A DNA stretch of 64,000 nucleotides, taken from NCBI GenBank assembly GCA_905339165.1, contig CAJPFH010000034.1, forward strand, positions 18,719 to 82,718, written 5' to 3'. Positions 26,607-35,822 of this stretch are shown in pieces. Position numbers and translations under genes: made by a program. Every line of letters starts with the position of its first letter. Positions within the stretch are counted from its first letter, which is position 1. The stretch is from Flavobacteriales bacterium (GTDB lineage: Bacteria; Bacteroidota; Bacteroidia; Flavobacteriales_E; Vicingaceae). The notes beneath the pieces were generated by a model, which worked only from the letters and a program-made list of their open reading frames with translations, was not told the DNA's origin and made no database searches.

Positions 26607-27803
26607 TTATGATTTTCTAAGTAGTTCTGTATAAATATTATCATAAAACAAAACTCCTCTTTTTAAAGAAAATTCAAGGGTTGCAGTTTCTCTGAGTGCT
26701 AATTTATTCACATTTAGGTTAAATGATTCTAGCTTGTTGTTTAATTCTATTTTGTTAAAATAATAGAAACCATATTGAGGGAATTTGTTTAATAGTTCCT
26801 GAGTATCTCCCACCTTATTAAAAACAACTACCGGTAATCCACAAGCCCAGTATTCGGCTAATTTTGTTGGGTATCTACCAATATTAGAAAATCCTGGTGT
26901 ATAGAATATTAACCCCAAATCAGATGCAATGAGGTAGTTAGAAACCTCATTATAATTAACCGACAACATGATTAGTTCTCCTTTAAATTCATCTAAATCA
27001 ACTGATGACTCTATTGTTTTAGTTAGAATGATTAGTTTGGTTTGCTTATATTTTCTTTTGAAACTAATATAAACTTCTGAAATAACTTGTGGATTATAGC
27101 TTCCTCCTACCGAACCGCTATATATCATTACCTTCTCTTCTAGGGAAATTCCAAGTTCTTTTCTTACTCTATCTCGAGTATCCGAATTAAATGATTCAAA
27201 AACGTCTAAATTCACACAGGTTGGAATGGTTTTAATTTTATTTCTATCAATACTGTACTTGGATGCAATATATTCTTTTCCATTCTCTGTTAGAGAAATT
27301 ATTACATCTGAGAATTTAAAAAATTGAGATTCTTTTTTCTTAAAGTAGTTATAAACTGTTTTAAATATTTTGCCTTTCCAATGTCCGCTCTCTAGTTTTT
27401 CGTCTGCCCAAAAACCTCTCATATCAAAAATTAGCTTAATATCGAGGTTTTGTCTCATCTTCAATCCTACCAACGCTGTAATATATCCTCTGCAATGAAC
27501 TATATTGGTTTCTACAAATTTTCCTACTGTTTTTCTCATCTTAATAATATCATACAAGGTAGAAAACACAGGAGGTCTTGAAGTATATTTTAATGGAACC
27601 CACTTAATAGTTGACGATGAACAAATGTTACTGATTGTGTGCCCTCTTTTCTTAAACGATTCTTTCTTCTCAAAACTTATTAAGGTAATTTGGTTTCCTG
27701 CCTTGGATAGACCAACTAAATACGAAAGTACCTGAGATTGACCTAGTGCATCAGTCATTCCGTCATAAGAGAGATATAAAATTTTATTAGATGTATTTTT
27801 CAT
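26607..27803 (-). CDS. Glycosyltransferase, GT4-like
   Basis: 398 aa GT-B enzyme. It starts with ILYLSYDGMTDALGQSQVLSYLVGLSKAG, a beginning common in Bacteroidota capsule glycosyltransferases. The donor half has MIYSGSVGGSYNPQVI and GRYPTKLAEYWACGLPVVVFNKVGDTQELL, where the Glu contacts the nucleotide sugar. Its 5' end overlaps the 3' end of the SDR gene by 17 bases, so translation is coupled. Sugar specificity unknown. Confidence 0.88.
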   Translation of the reverse strand: MKNTSNKILYLSYDGMTDALGQSQVLSYLVGLSKAGNQITLISFEKKESFKKRGHTISNICSSSTIKWVPLKYTSRPPVFSTLYDIIKMRKTVGKFVETNIVHCRGYITALVGLKMRQNLDIKLIFDMRGFWADEKLESGHWKGKIFKTVYNYFKKKESQFFKFSDVIISLTENGKEYIASKYSIDRNKIKTIPTCVNLDVFESFNSDTRDRVRKELGISLEEKVMIYSGSVGGSYNPQVISEVYISFKRKYKQTKLIILTKTIESSVDLDEFKGELIMLSVNYNEVSNYLIASDLGLIFYTPGFSNIGRYPTKLAEYWACGLPVVVFNKVGDTQELLNKFPQYGFYYFNKIELNNKLESFNLNVNKLALRETATLEFSLKRGVLFYDNIYTELLRKS

Positions 27804-28737
27804 GCCAACTTATAAACTTTCTAATACCTTCTTCAAATTCAACTCTTGGTTGATACCCCAATAATTTACGGGCTTTAGAGATGTCTGCATAAGTAATATC
27901 AACCTCAGCTTTATTCATGTCTTTTATTACAACATTAGGAGTTGATTTTAATTCAGAATAAATCGATTGAATAAGTTTCTCTAATGTTATTGGATAATGG
28001 TTTCCAATATTAAAATTTTCAAAAACATTTTTATTCTTTAATAAATAATCTAATGACAGGCATATACCTTCAATTGTATCTGAAATGAATGTGTAATCTC
28101 TCGCAGATTTTCCATTACCATACATCTCAATAGGTTGGTTATTTTTTATTTTACTTACAAATTTATGAATAGCCAAATCGGGTCTTTGTCTTGGACCGAA
28201 TACTGTGAAAAATCGCAAGTTAACGGTATCTATCTGATGTAAATAATGGTATGTATAATTCATCATCTCACACGCTTTTTTGGTATAAGCATAGGGTGAA
28301 ATTGGATAATTACATTCATCTTCTTCAGTAAAAGGTATCTTGCTTTTATTTCCATATATTGATGAAGATGATGCAAAAACATATTTAGTAATATTTTGTT
28401 TTACCAGAAAATCAAGCACATTTTGTGTTGATTTAATATTACTATCAATATATACAGAAGGGCGAACGATAGAAGGGCGAACACCCGCTTTTGCTGCAAG
28501 ATGAATTACTACATCAATAGCTTCTAACTCGTTTAATTTATCCTGATTCAGTAAATCAAATTCATGCAATTCAAAACTTGTATTATTCCTAAAACTTTTT
28601 ATATTTCTTTCTTTTAAATCGCGAGAATAAAAGTCGTCAAAATTATCTATTCCAACGACCTCGTAATTTTCTTCTAATAATCTCTCGCACAAATGCGAGC
28701 CGATAAAACCGGCACATCCCGTAACTAATATTTTCAT
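27787..28737 (-). CDS. NAD-dependent sugar-nucleotide epimerase (UDP-glucuronate 4-epimerase-like)
   Basis: 316 aa extended SDR. NAD-binding GxxGxxG is in VTGCAGFIGSHL (residues 4-15), the catalytic Ser/Tyr/Lys set is in FASSSSIYG and SPYAYTKKACE, and HLAAKAGVRPSI is the signature usually seen in UDP-glucuronate 4-epimerases. It would convert UDP-GlcA to UDP-GalA, or a related 4-epimerisation, as sugar supply for this locus. Start and stop overlap with GT61 as TAATG (one base). A second GalE type lies at 39079. Exact substrate is inferred. Confidence 0.88.
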   Translation of the reverse strand: MKILVTGCAGFIGSHLCERLLEENYEVVGIDNFDDFYSRDLKERNIKSFRNNTSFELHEFDLLNQDKLNELEAIDVVIHLAAKAGVRPSIVRPSVYIDSNIKSTQNVLDFLVKQNITKYVFASSSSIYGNKSKIPFTEEDECNYPISPYAYTKKACEMMNYTYHYLHQIDTVNLRFFTVFGPRQRPDLAIHKFVSKIKNNQPIEMYGNGKSARDYTFISDTIEGICLSLDYLLKNKNVFENFNIGNHYPITLEKLIQSIYSELKSTPNVVIKDMNKAEVDITYADISKARKLLGYQPRVEFEEGIRKFISWHEKYI

Positions 28738-29618
28738 TAAATTATTTTTTTTAATAAACTCTCTAATTTATTTTTATCTACCAATAAATCAGTAAAATTA
28801 ACGTGTGTTTCTTTATTCTTTCCTCCTTCACATAACAATCGATGGAATTGGATATCTAATTCATTACACATATTTTCATAACAAGGATTAATAAATGTTT
28901 TATCCTTATAAAATTCTATCAAATGTGTCTTATTGTGCATAAATAATGCATTAGTCAATCCTGCCCCATGTATTGAAATAATTATTTTACATTGAGCAAA
29001 TAATTCTACTTGTTGTTTAAAAGTCAATAAAGAAGTATCTATAATTTCAACATCAAAATTTTTCAAAACAGGAACAATTTCCTCTTCATTCTCAACTCTT
29101 CTTCTAGCTGCATTTTTTCTAGTAATATAAATCTTTCTATATGGATTAAATTCTATGTTATAAGCAGCGAAAAAATGACTTCTAATTCTCGAAAGTTCAT
29201 TTCTTTTATATATACCAGATGGAGGATTAGGTGGTATAGTAACAGATTCTAAAATACAACCTGTTTTAGTTGGTAGTTTATAAATAGAATTAAATTGAAA
29301 TGTTTCTAAGCTATCAAAAGCGAAATTAGGGTAGTTTTCGGGGAGAATTAAATCATAATTTCTACTTTCAACATTAGATAGACGAACCAACGCTTCGGTT
29401 ACCCAATGGTGGTAACCTGAACTCCAGTGATTATGTACGATTAGATAATTCCCATTTTTAAATATTTTCTTCTTTTCAGTTACTTTTTTGAATAATGAGT
29501 ATTTATAAAAATTTGAGGTGGGGACATTGTCAAATACAGAGTTTCTAATCAGTTTCAAACCTCTTAGTGCAACTCCAGAATTTGTAATATAAACCTTCTT
29601 AAAAATCATTAAATACAA
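28737..29618 (-). CDS. GT61-family glycosyltransferase (DUF563)
   Basis: 293 aa. The C-terminal half carries the DUF563 pattern: IYITRKNAARRRVENEEEIVPVLKNFDVEIID, then LFAQCKIIISIHGAGLTNALFMHNKTHLIEF. The HGAGLTN motif is diagnostic for GT61, a family that includes plant xylosyl/arabinosyl and animal GlcNAc transferases. Cytoplasmic, with no membrane segment seen. Start codon could be the first Met or the Met three codons later. The ORF is coupled to the SDR by TAATG overlap. Acceptor and donor unknown. Confidence 0.82.
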   Translation of the reverse strand: MYLMIFKKVYITNSGVALRGLKLIRNSVFDNVPTSNFYKYSLFKKVTEKKKIFKNGNYLIVHNHWSSGYHHWVTEALVRLSNVESRNYDLILPENYPNFAFDSLETFQFNSIYKLPTKTGCILESVTIPPNPPSGIYKRNELSRIRSHFFAAYNIEFNPYRKIYITRKNAARRRVENEEEIVPVLKNFDVEIIDTSLLTFKQQVELFAQCKIIISIHGAGLTNALFMHNKTHLIEFYKDKTFINPCYENMCNELDIQFHRLLCEGGKNKETHVNFTDLLVDKNKLESLLKKII

Positions 29619-29629
29619 CTTATATGCTA

Positions 29630-30520
29630 CTAATTAGAGGAATTATGAACCTTACCTATAAACAAAAAAACATTTCCCCAGTTTGGAACAATCTTTCCAA
29701 ATTTAACTGAAATCGATGCAATAAAATATAAAAATTTCTTTTTTAAAGTATCACATTCTTTGTAGGTCATAGGAAATGGCCAATTAATTTCATCAACTTT
29801 ATAATATAAGGTTGATATTCCTATCTTCCTAAAGAACATTTCCTGATTTTCTCGATTGGCATATAAAACATGTGTTGGCACATGAGATGCTTTTGAGTTA
29901 AGAATACTCTTCCGAATACAGAATATTGTTTTTCTAAAAATCTTTGTCAAATTAAAATTATTCTCTATTGGTCCTTCAATAACAAAAATTCCATTCTCTT
30001 TTATTTTGCCTTTTAAGAACAACATGGTTTCAAGAGGTGAGGTTAAATGCTCTAGAACATTGCTTAAAAAGATAACATCGTATTGTGATTCTGTTTTAAA
30101 AAATTCTTCGGTTGTATAAAAAGTTGCTTGGGGTAGATGTTTTTTTAAATTCCCCACTAGCTGTGGGTTAAATTCAACGCCTGTTATTTCAAATTGATTC
30201 GATAGTGCTTCTATTATAAATTTTCCTCCTCCACATCCATAATCAAGAATGGTTGTGTAATTGCCATGTTGGTTGATTAGAGTAAATAATTTATCATAGC
30301 ACCCTGTAGTTTTTTTTACTAACTCTCCCTGATAGTTTACTGGGTACATCTTATCTAAATCATCATAGTTTGGAAGAGGACTGACATATACTAATTTGCA
30401 ATTTGAACACTGAATATATTCAAACACCTTATGGTTAAACAATGTATCCTCATAAGCCGTTTTTTTATACGAAGTGTTTTCACAAAATAGACACTTCGGT
30501 AATTTCTCTTTAATACTCAT
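29630..30520 (-). CDS. SAM-dependent methyltransferase with N-terminal zinc-ribbon
   Basis: 296 aa. Cys pairs CLFC (residues 10-13) and CSNC (about 38-41) form a likely zinc-binding N-terminal knuckle. The class I methyltransferase core follows, with TILDYGCGGGKFIIEAL as SAM motif I and DVIFLSNVLEHLTSP as the post-core motif. This layout is common among sugar methyltransferases of O-antigen clusters. A basic C-terminal helix may touch the membrane. Its start overlaps the end of asnB by 11 bases, so it is co-translated. Likely methylates a sugar of the glycan (inference). Confidence 0.85.
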   Translation of the reverse strand: MSIKEKLPKCLFCENTSYKKTAYEDTLFNHKVFEYIQCSNCKLVYVSPLPNYDDLDKMYPVNYQGELVKKTTGCYDKLFTLINQHGNYTTILDYGCGGGKFIIEALSNQFEITGVEFNPQLVGNLKKHLPQATFYTTEEFFKTESQYDVIFLSNVLEHLTSPLETMLFLKGKIKENGIFVIEGPIENNFNLTKIFRKTIFCIRKSILNSKASHVPTHVLYANRENQEMFFRKIGISTLYYKVDEINWPFPMTYKECDTLKKKFLYFIASISVKFGKIVPNWGNVFLFIGKVHNSSN

Positions 30521-32390
30521 TATTCTCTTCTAAAAATTTATGTAAAATAATCATCAACCACAGTTTGTTGTAATAATAATCTCTTCCAGATTTATATTGT
30601 TCCAGTATCTTTTTTACAATATCAAATTTTACAATATTGTGTTTATTTACAACCTGTTCTGATAAGTATTTTTCGATAAGATAAAATAAATCGGTTTTTA
30701 ACCAATTAGATAAAGGAATGGCAAACCCCTGCTTGGGTCTGTCGAAGTATGATTTTGGAAGATATTGGTATAACACCTCTTTTAATAAATATTTGGAAGT
30801 TCCGTTTTTGTATTTCAAATGGGGAGAAAGGTTTAATGCAAACTCTACAATTCGATGGTCTAAGAAAGGAACCCGTGTTTCTAATGAATATTTCATGCTT
30901 GCTCTATCCACCTTAGTAAGCAAGTCCTCCTGCAAATAAAAATTAACATCGAACATGGCTTGTTTTTCCATGTCGTTTAAATTACGGGACAAACGATTTA
31001 TTTTCTCGTTAAAGCCAACAAATAAGTGCTGCTGCTTCGATATCTTCTCTAAGGCATAAGGAGTAAAGAGTTGTTGAATTTCTGTGGTAGAAAAAAAATA
31101 CTGTTCTTGCGAAAGAATATGGCTATACTGAAGTTGTTGGTTTTTGTTTTTGAAATAATTCGCATGTCTTTGAAAACGAGTTCTGGAATTTTCAAGTAAA
31201 AACGCAATGGGGTTTTTAAAACTTCTAACAATTGGATTATTCAATCTATTAGCCCATTGATAGGCTCCATAACCAAAAAATAATTCATCTCCTCCTTCGC
31301 CCGACAAACATACGGTAACATGCTTTTTTGCTAATTTAGAAACCAGCATGGTGGGAATTGCCGAAGAATCTGCAAAAGGTTCGTCATACACGTTCATTAA
31401 TTCATTTAGTAGTTCAATCGCATCATTTTGCGATACAATAAACTCATGATGGTTTGTTTTTAAATATTTTGCTACTTGCTCGGCATAAATAGATTCGTTA
31501 TACCTGTTTTCTTTAAAACCTATTGAAAACGTATTTACGGAAACGCTTGAAATTGCAGTAGCCTGAGCTGTTATTAAACTTGAGTCGATGCCTCCGGATA
31601 AAAACACCCCAAAGGGCACATCGCTTTTGAGTTGATATTGCACTGAACTGGAAAGTAAATCACTAAATTTTACCAACGCTTCTTTCTCATTCGTTATTGT
31701 TCCTTCTGTAATGGCATCAAATGACGACCAGTACTTGTGTTTTTCAACTCCTTGTGTGTTTATTTTTATGAAATGCCCAGATTCTAATTTTGAAACCTCT
31801 TTATAAATACTAAGTGGTGCGGAAATAAAACCTACATGTAAAAAAGATTCTATGGCTTCGTAATTCAATGTTAATTTATTGCCAGCTACTTTTTTTATGG
31901 CTTTTAACTCTGAAGCAACATAAATGGTTCCCTCAATAGAAGCATAATACAATGGTTTAATTCCTAATCTGTCTCTGAATAAAAAAAGCTCATTAGTTTG
32001 TTTATCAAAAATGGCAATGGCAAACATGCCGTTTAGTTTATCAACAAAACTGACACCGTAATTTAAAAACGCATCTAAAATTACTTCCGTATCGGAAGAT
32101 GTTTTAAATTCACATTGAAACGATTGTTTTAGTTCGGCCGCAATTTCACGATAATTATATACTTCGCCATTATACACCATCACAAATCGACCATTATGCG
32201 ATATCATAGGTTGATTTGCATTATCGGATAAATCTAAAATGCTTAATCTTTTATGACCTAAAGCACAATTCTCGCTAACAAATATTCCATCGGCATCGGG
32301 CCCTCGATGTTGCAAAACAGAAATCATTTCTCTGATTTCAGTATCAGACAACTGTTTTGTTTTAGAATATATTCCAGCTATACCGCACAT
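30510..32390 (-). CDS. asnB: Asparagine synthase (glutamine-hydrolysing) of surface-glycan type
   Basis: 626 aa. The class II glutamine amidotransferase domain has nucleophile Cys2 (MCGIAGIYSK), with LQHRGPDADG and VYNGEVYNY. The ATP-pyrophosphatase domain has SGGIDSS at 265-271 and SGEGGDELFFGYG. Length and the glycan-locus context fit the AsnB-like group that amidates uronic acid sugars (as WbpS-type proteins) rather than free aspartate. The UDP-GlcA/GalA epimerase three genes away would supply such a uronate. This link is inference; true asparagine synthesis cannot be excluded. Preceded after three bases by a GT2 gene. Confidence 0.92.
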   Translation of the reverse strand: MCGIAGIYSKTKQLSDTEIREMISVLQHRGPDADGIFVSENCALGHKRLSILDLSDNANQPMISHNGRFVMVYNGEVYNYREIAAELKQSFQCEFKTSSDTEVILDAFLNYGVSFVDKLNGMFAIAIFDKQTNELFLFRDRLGIKPLYYASIEGTIYVASELKAIKKVAGNKLTLNYEAIESFLHVGFISAPLSIYKEVSKLESGHFIKINTQGVEKHKYWSSFDAITEGTITNEKEALVKFSDLLSSSVQYQLKSDVPFGVFLSGGIDSSLITAQATAISSVSVNTFSIGFKENRYNESIYAEQVAKYLKTNHHEFIVSQNDAIELLNELMNVYDEPFADSSAIPTMLVSKLAKKHVTVCLSGEGGDELFFGYGAYQWANRLNNPIVRSFKNPIAFLLENSRTRFQRHANYFKNKNQQLQYSHILSQEQYFFSTTEIQQLFTPYALEKISKQQHLFVGFNEKINRLSRNLNDMEKQAMFDVNFYLQEDLLTKVDRASMKYSLETRVPFLDHRIVEFALNLSPHLKYKNGTSKYLLKEVLYQYLPKSYFDRPKQGFAIPLSNWLKTDLFYLIEKYLSEQVVNKHNIVKFDIVKKILEQYKSGRDYYYNKLWLMIILHKFLEENNEY

Positions 32391-32393
32391 GGT

Positions 32394-33281
32394 TTAATTA
32401 ATAATAAGATGTTTAATTATAGCTAAAAAACGCCTTGAAAATATACTCTGAGGATAACTTACTATCGATTTACTTAAATAATAAAAACTAAGTTTACGAT
32501 TATTCTTTAACAATGCAGCATGTAATGAGATATATGAATTTAATTGTGATAATATAATGTGTTCATAATTACGATATGCCTCCATTGTAACCTTTTTATC
32601 AAATAATTCTTTAATAAAAATCTGTTTCCTTTTAATCAACCTATCAATATTCATTGTTAATACGCTTCTGTTGTTATGTTCAATAATTGCAGATGTTTTT
32701 GTATTTGAAAAGTAAATGTTAAACATTGCAGCCAACTGTAACCAAAGTAAGTAGTCTTCCGAAGCGGAAAGCTCTCTAACCTCTGAAAACGGATTTTCTA
32801 ATGCAACATCCTTTCTTAAAAACACTCCGTTACAACTTAATACATTACCAAATATCAGTTGTTTGTTAATGTTGTTAAATGTAGGGCTTTTTCTTATTTT
32901 CTGAATATTTGTATTGGTAATATCATAGTTTAAAACGACTATTTCTGGAGTAAGGTTTTGAGTAATTAACTCTAAAGCTGTTTGTAAATGTTCGGGATAA
33001 GCAATATCATCCGAATCGAAGAAATTTAAATAATCGCCTTTAGCTTGTTGAGTTCCAAAATTTCTGGCGGCACCTCGTTCAGCATTTGTCCTCTTATAAT
33101 ATTTTACTCTTTCATCTTTAATAGATTTCACAACATCTTCTGTGTTATCAGTGCTTCCATCGTCTACCACAATTACCTCAAAATTTGTATAGGTTTGTGA
33201 TAGAATAGACCGAATGGTGTTAGTAATAAAACTAGCCCTGTTGTATGTTGGAATAATTACTGAGAAAAACAAATCAGGCAT
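32394..33281 (-). CDS. Family 2 glycosyltransferase
   Basis: 295 aa GT-A enzyme, cytoplasmic. It starts FSVIIPTYNRASFITNTIRSILSQTYTNFEVIVVDDGSTDNT (classic GT2 nucleotide-binding region with DDGS), followed by the metal-binding DxD-like FFDSDD around residue 100. The C-terminal part (about 200-295) is helical and basic. It overlaps the upstream GT4 gene by eight bases. Sugar unknown. Confidence 0.92.
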   Translation of the reverse strand: MPDLFFSVIIPTYNRASFITNTIRSILSQTYTNFEVIVVDDGSTDNTEDVVKSIKDERVKYYKRTNAERGAARNFGTQQAKGDYLNFFDSDDIAYPEHLQTALELITQNLTPEIVVLNYDITNTNIQKIRKSPTFNNINKQLIFGNVLSCNGVFLRKDVALENPFSEVRELSASEDYLLWLQLAAMFNIYFSNTKTSAIIEHNNRSVLTMNIDRLIKRKQIFIKELFDKKVTMEAYRNYEHIILSQLNSYISLHAALLKNNRKLSFYYLSKSIVSYPQSIFSRRFLAIIKHLIIN

Positions 33282-34392
33282 ATAATGTTTCTAATTTTTG
33301 AATAAAAATAGCTAAGCTAAACTGATTTATAGATTCCTTTCCATTTTGAATCAGCTTCTCTCGTAACACACTTTCTTCTGTAAGTTTTAACAAAGCATTA
33401 ACTATTTCATCACTATTTTTATATTCAACCACCAATGCGTTTTCTTCGTTTTTCACAAATTCGGAAGCCACTCCTGAAAGCGTAAACACAGAGGGAATCC
33501 CTGCTGCTAATGCTTCAACATAGGTTTGTCCGAAAGCTTCAATTTCTTTGTTTATTGGGGTATGCACATAGATATTAAACAATTGATACAAGGCGAATAA
33601 ATCGTATTCAAATGTAATTTCAATATAATTCTCTTTAGGAATATTTTCTTTTAATAATTTCTGAATATAGTTTTTCTCGGAGCCAACGGCATTGGCCAAG
33701 ATAAGCAAAGCATTTGGGTGGTTTATTAAATATTCTTTGAAAGCAGGAATGATATATTGTATTCCTTTCCAATACGTATATCGAGAAATAACCCCAATGA
33801 TAGGTTGTTGGCTATCTGAAATGAAGTATTTCTTCTTAAGATCAGTAACTCTTTCATGAGAAACCATTTGAAATGCTTCCAAATCAAAACCATGATGAAT
33901 TAGGTGAATCTTATTTGACAAAACATTCTCTTTGTCTTTTAATACATTTTTCACATTTTCAGAAATAGCTACTATATCTGTTGCTAAATTATTAGCTATC
34001 TTATCCCACTTAACCGCTTTGGGAAAGAACTCATGATGAAAAGTAGAATGATGGCGAGTGTAAATTCTTTTTTTTATACCAATCAAATTTGCAGCAGTTA
34101 AACCAATTAGATTCGCATCTATTAAGTGTGAATGAACAACATCTGGACGTGTTTTCTTTAATATATTCCACACTTTAAAAAAACTTCTTGGGTATGATTC
34201 TTTCCCTGAATGATGAATATAAATCGAATCTATTTTTTTCTCTTGCAGCCATCTATGCAAGTAAGGTTCTTCTGAATGAAGGAGAATAAAAGAGAGTTTA
34301 AATCGATTTGTGTTTAAATGATTGGCAATCCACTCGAAAGCAACGGATTTGTCGATATTAGAAAGTATATATGTAACCTTAATTCTTTGCAA
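33274..34392 (-). CDS. Glycosyltransferase, GT4
   Basis: 372 aa GT-B. The N-terminal half contains DVVHSHLIDANLIGLTAANL and RHHSTFHHEFFP. The C-terminal donor half has IGVISRYTYWKGIQYIIPAF and EAFGQTYVEALAAGIPSVFTLSGVASEF, the EX7E-type motif of GT4 (Glu at both ends present). Probably a retaining transferase acting on the lipid-linked glycan. One base separates it from the FkbM gene stop, and it overlaps the GT2 gene, so it sits in the middle of the operon. Donor unknown. Confidence 0.9.
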   Translation of the reverse strand: MQRIKVTYILSNIDKSVAFEWIANHLNTNRFKLSFILLHSEEPYLHRWLQEKKIDSIYIHHSGKESYPRSFFKVWNILKKTRPDVVHSHLIDANLIGLTAANLIGIKKRIYTRHHSTFHHEFFPKAVKWDKIANNLATDIVAISENVKNVLKDKENVLSNKIHLIHHGFDLEAFQMVSHERVTDLKKKYFISDSQQPIIGVISRYTYWKGIQYIIPAFKEYLINHPNALLILANAVGSEKNYIQKLLKENIPKENYIEITFEYDLFALYQLFNIYVHTPINKEIEAFGQTYVEALAAGIPSVFTLSGVASEFVKNEENALVVEYKNSDEIVNALLKLTEESVLREKLIQNGKESINQFSLAIFIQKLETLYA

Positions 34393-34393
34393 C

Positions 34394-35263
34394 CTATTTT
34401 ATTTTACATATAATATCATAATGGCAGTTATTGAAATCAGCAACCGATAAAACAGATTCTTCTGTTTCAGCATTTGTAATAAAATAACCCATATTTTCTA
34501 AATACTGCACCAGCTGTGATGCTGAAGAACCTACTGCTTTCAAGTTATTATCATCTAATTCTATAAACAAAACCGGGGTGTATTTCCTTATAGATTCTTC
34601 AGCTCCTTTTAATACATTCAGTTCAAAACCTTCTACATCAATTTTTATTAAATCAACACGAGTTAAATTTCTGTTTTTAATCCAATCGTCTAGTCGCTCC
34701 ACCTCTATTTTTGAATTACTTTTTTTACTCTCATTATCAAAACTAATCCTATTTCCACCCCTGTTAGTATCCGTGTCAACCACTAAAGTATAAGTTCCTT
34801 TTTTATCTCCAAGTCCAATATTAGATACATCCACATTATGAAATGAGTTTATGCTAATATTTTCTAAACAGGCATTGTAGTTTTGTTCATCAGGTTCAAA
34901 ACCATACACCTTTCCATTCTCACCAATTCTTTTTGCAAGTTGAAGTAAAGTAGAACCAATATTAGTTCCTATATCTAACACCACATTTCCTGGTTGAGCA
35001 AGATTTATAAGTTTTTCTTGACCCTCCTCTTTAAATCCGAAATATAAACAATATCCTATGTAATCACTTATATCTGCCTTCAGTTGAACACCATTATAAG
35101 TAAATTTTCGGAATGAACCTTTTTTGTATTGATAATTGTTTGGAGCTAGTTTTGCAAAGAATGAATGTGGATTCTTTTCAATTTTTTGTTTTATTATTCT
35201 TTCAAGAAAAGAAATCATAAAAAACCTTCTAAATAGATTTAGAATTCTAGTTTTAATTGTCAT
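34394..35263 (-). CDS. FkbM-family methyltransferase
   Basis: About 289 aa. The start at 35263 (ATG) is one base after the acyltransferase stop; an upstream TTG would force overlap. Class I fold with VVLDIGTNIGSTLLQLA (SAM motif I), VYGFEPDEQNY (motif II acidic), and the FkbM signature LIKIDVEGFELNVLKGAEESI. FkbM-type enzymes O-methylate sugars or peptides, and here a sugar of the surface polymer is likely. Basic N-terminus (residues 1-35, RFFMISFLERIIKQKIEK) may associate with the membrane. Confidence 0.9.
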   Translation of the reverse strand: MTIKTRILNLFRRFFMISFLERIIKQKIEKNPHSFFAKLAPNNYQYKKGSFRKFTYNGVQLKADISDYIGYCLYFGFKEEGQEKLINLAQPGNVVLDIGTNIGSTLLQLAKRIGENGKVYGFEPDEQNYNACLENISINSFHNVDVSNIGLGDKKGTYTLVVDTDTNRGGNRISFDNESKKSNSKIEVERLDDWIKNRNLTRVDLIKIDVEGFELNVLKGAEESIRKYTPVLFIELDDNNLKAVGSSASQLVQYLENMGYFITNAETEESVLSVADFNNCHYDIICKIK

Positions 35264-35264
35264 C

Positions 35265-35822
35265 TTACTTTTTAATAATTTCTTTTGCAGGAATACCTGC
35301 AACAACAGAAGGTTTTACAATTGATTTTGTTACTACAGCATTAGCCCCCACCACAGAGTTGGCAGAAATTTCAACTCCTTTTAGAATAGTGGCTTTTGCA
35401 CCAATCCACACATTTTCATTTATTATAATTGGCTTACTTATAAATCCTTGTTGTTTTATTGGGATTTCGGATAAATTGTGTTGATGGTCTTGGTCTCTTA
35501 TGACAACCATTTCGGCAATTTCGCAATGTTGTTTTATATGAATTTTGTTTACTGCAACAACCACACTATTCATCCCAATGTACGTTGAATCAATAACGAG
35601 TTGAGCTCCTTTTGCACAAAAAACAAATGAGCCATAATTCACATGTGCATTGCGTAACTCCATATTACCGCCATCAACACAAACAATTTGACAATTTTTT
35701 CCGATATAAGTATTTCCACTAATTTTTATTCCTGGATATTTTATTTTTAAATTTAAAATTCTCAAGGATGATAAAACTTTATCTAACTTCTCTACTATTT
35801 TTCTATACATTCTAAAGAACAT
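35265..35822 (-). CDS. Hexapeptide-repeat acyltransferase
   Basis: 185 aa, left-handed beta-helix of the WcaF/LacA type. Isoleucine-patch hexapeptides such as IKISGNTYIGKNCQIV, STYIGMNSVVVA, NVWIGAKATILKGVEISANSVVGANAVVTKSI are seen, and the catalytic His is probably in DQDHQHNL. Probably O- or N-acetylates a sugar with acetyl-CoA. Its start overlaps the flippase 3' end by 11 bases. Which residue is acylated is not known. Confidence 0.88.
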   Translation of the reverse strand: MFFRMYRKIVEKLDKVLSSLRILNLKIKYPGIKISGNTYIGKNCQIVCVDGGNMELRNAHVNYGSFVFCAKGAQLVIDSTYIGMNSVVVAVNKIHIKQHCEIAEMVVIRDQDHQHNLSEIPIKQQGFISKPIIINENVWIGAKATILKGVEISANSVVGANAVVTKSIVKPSVVAGIPAKEIIKK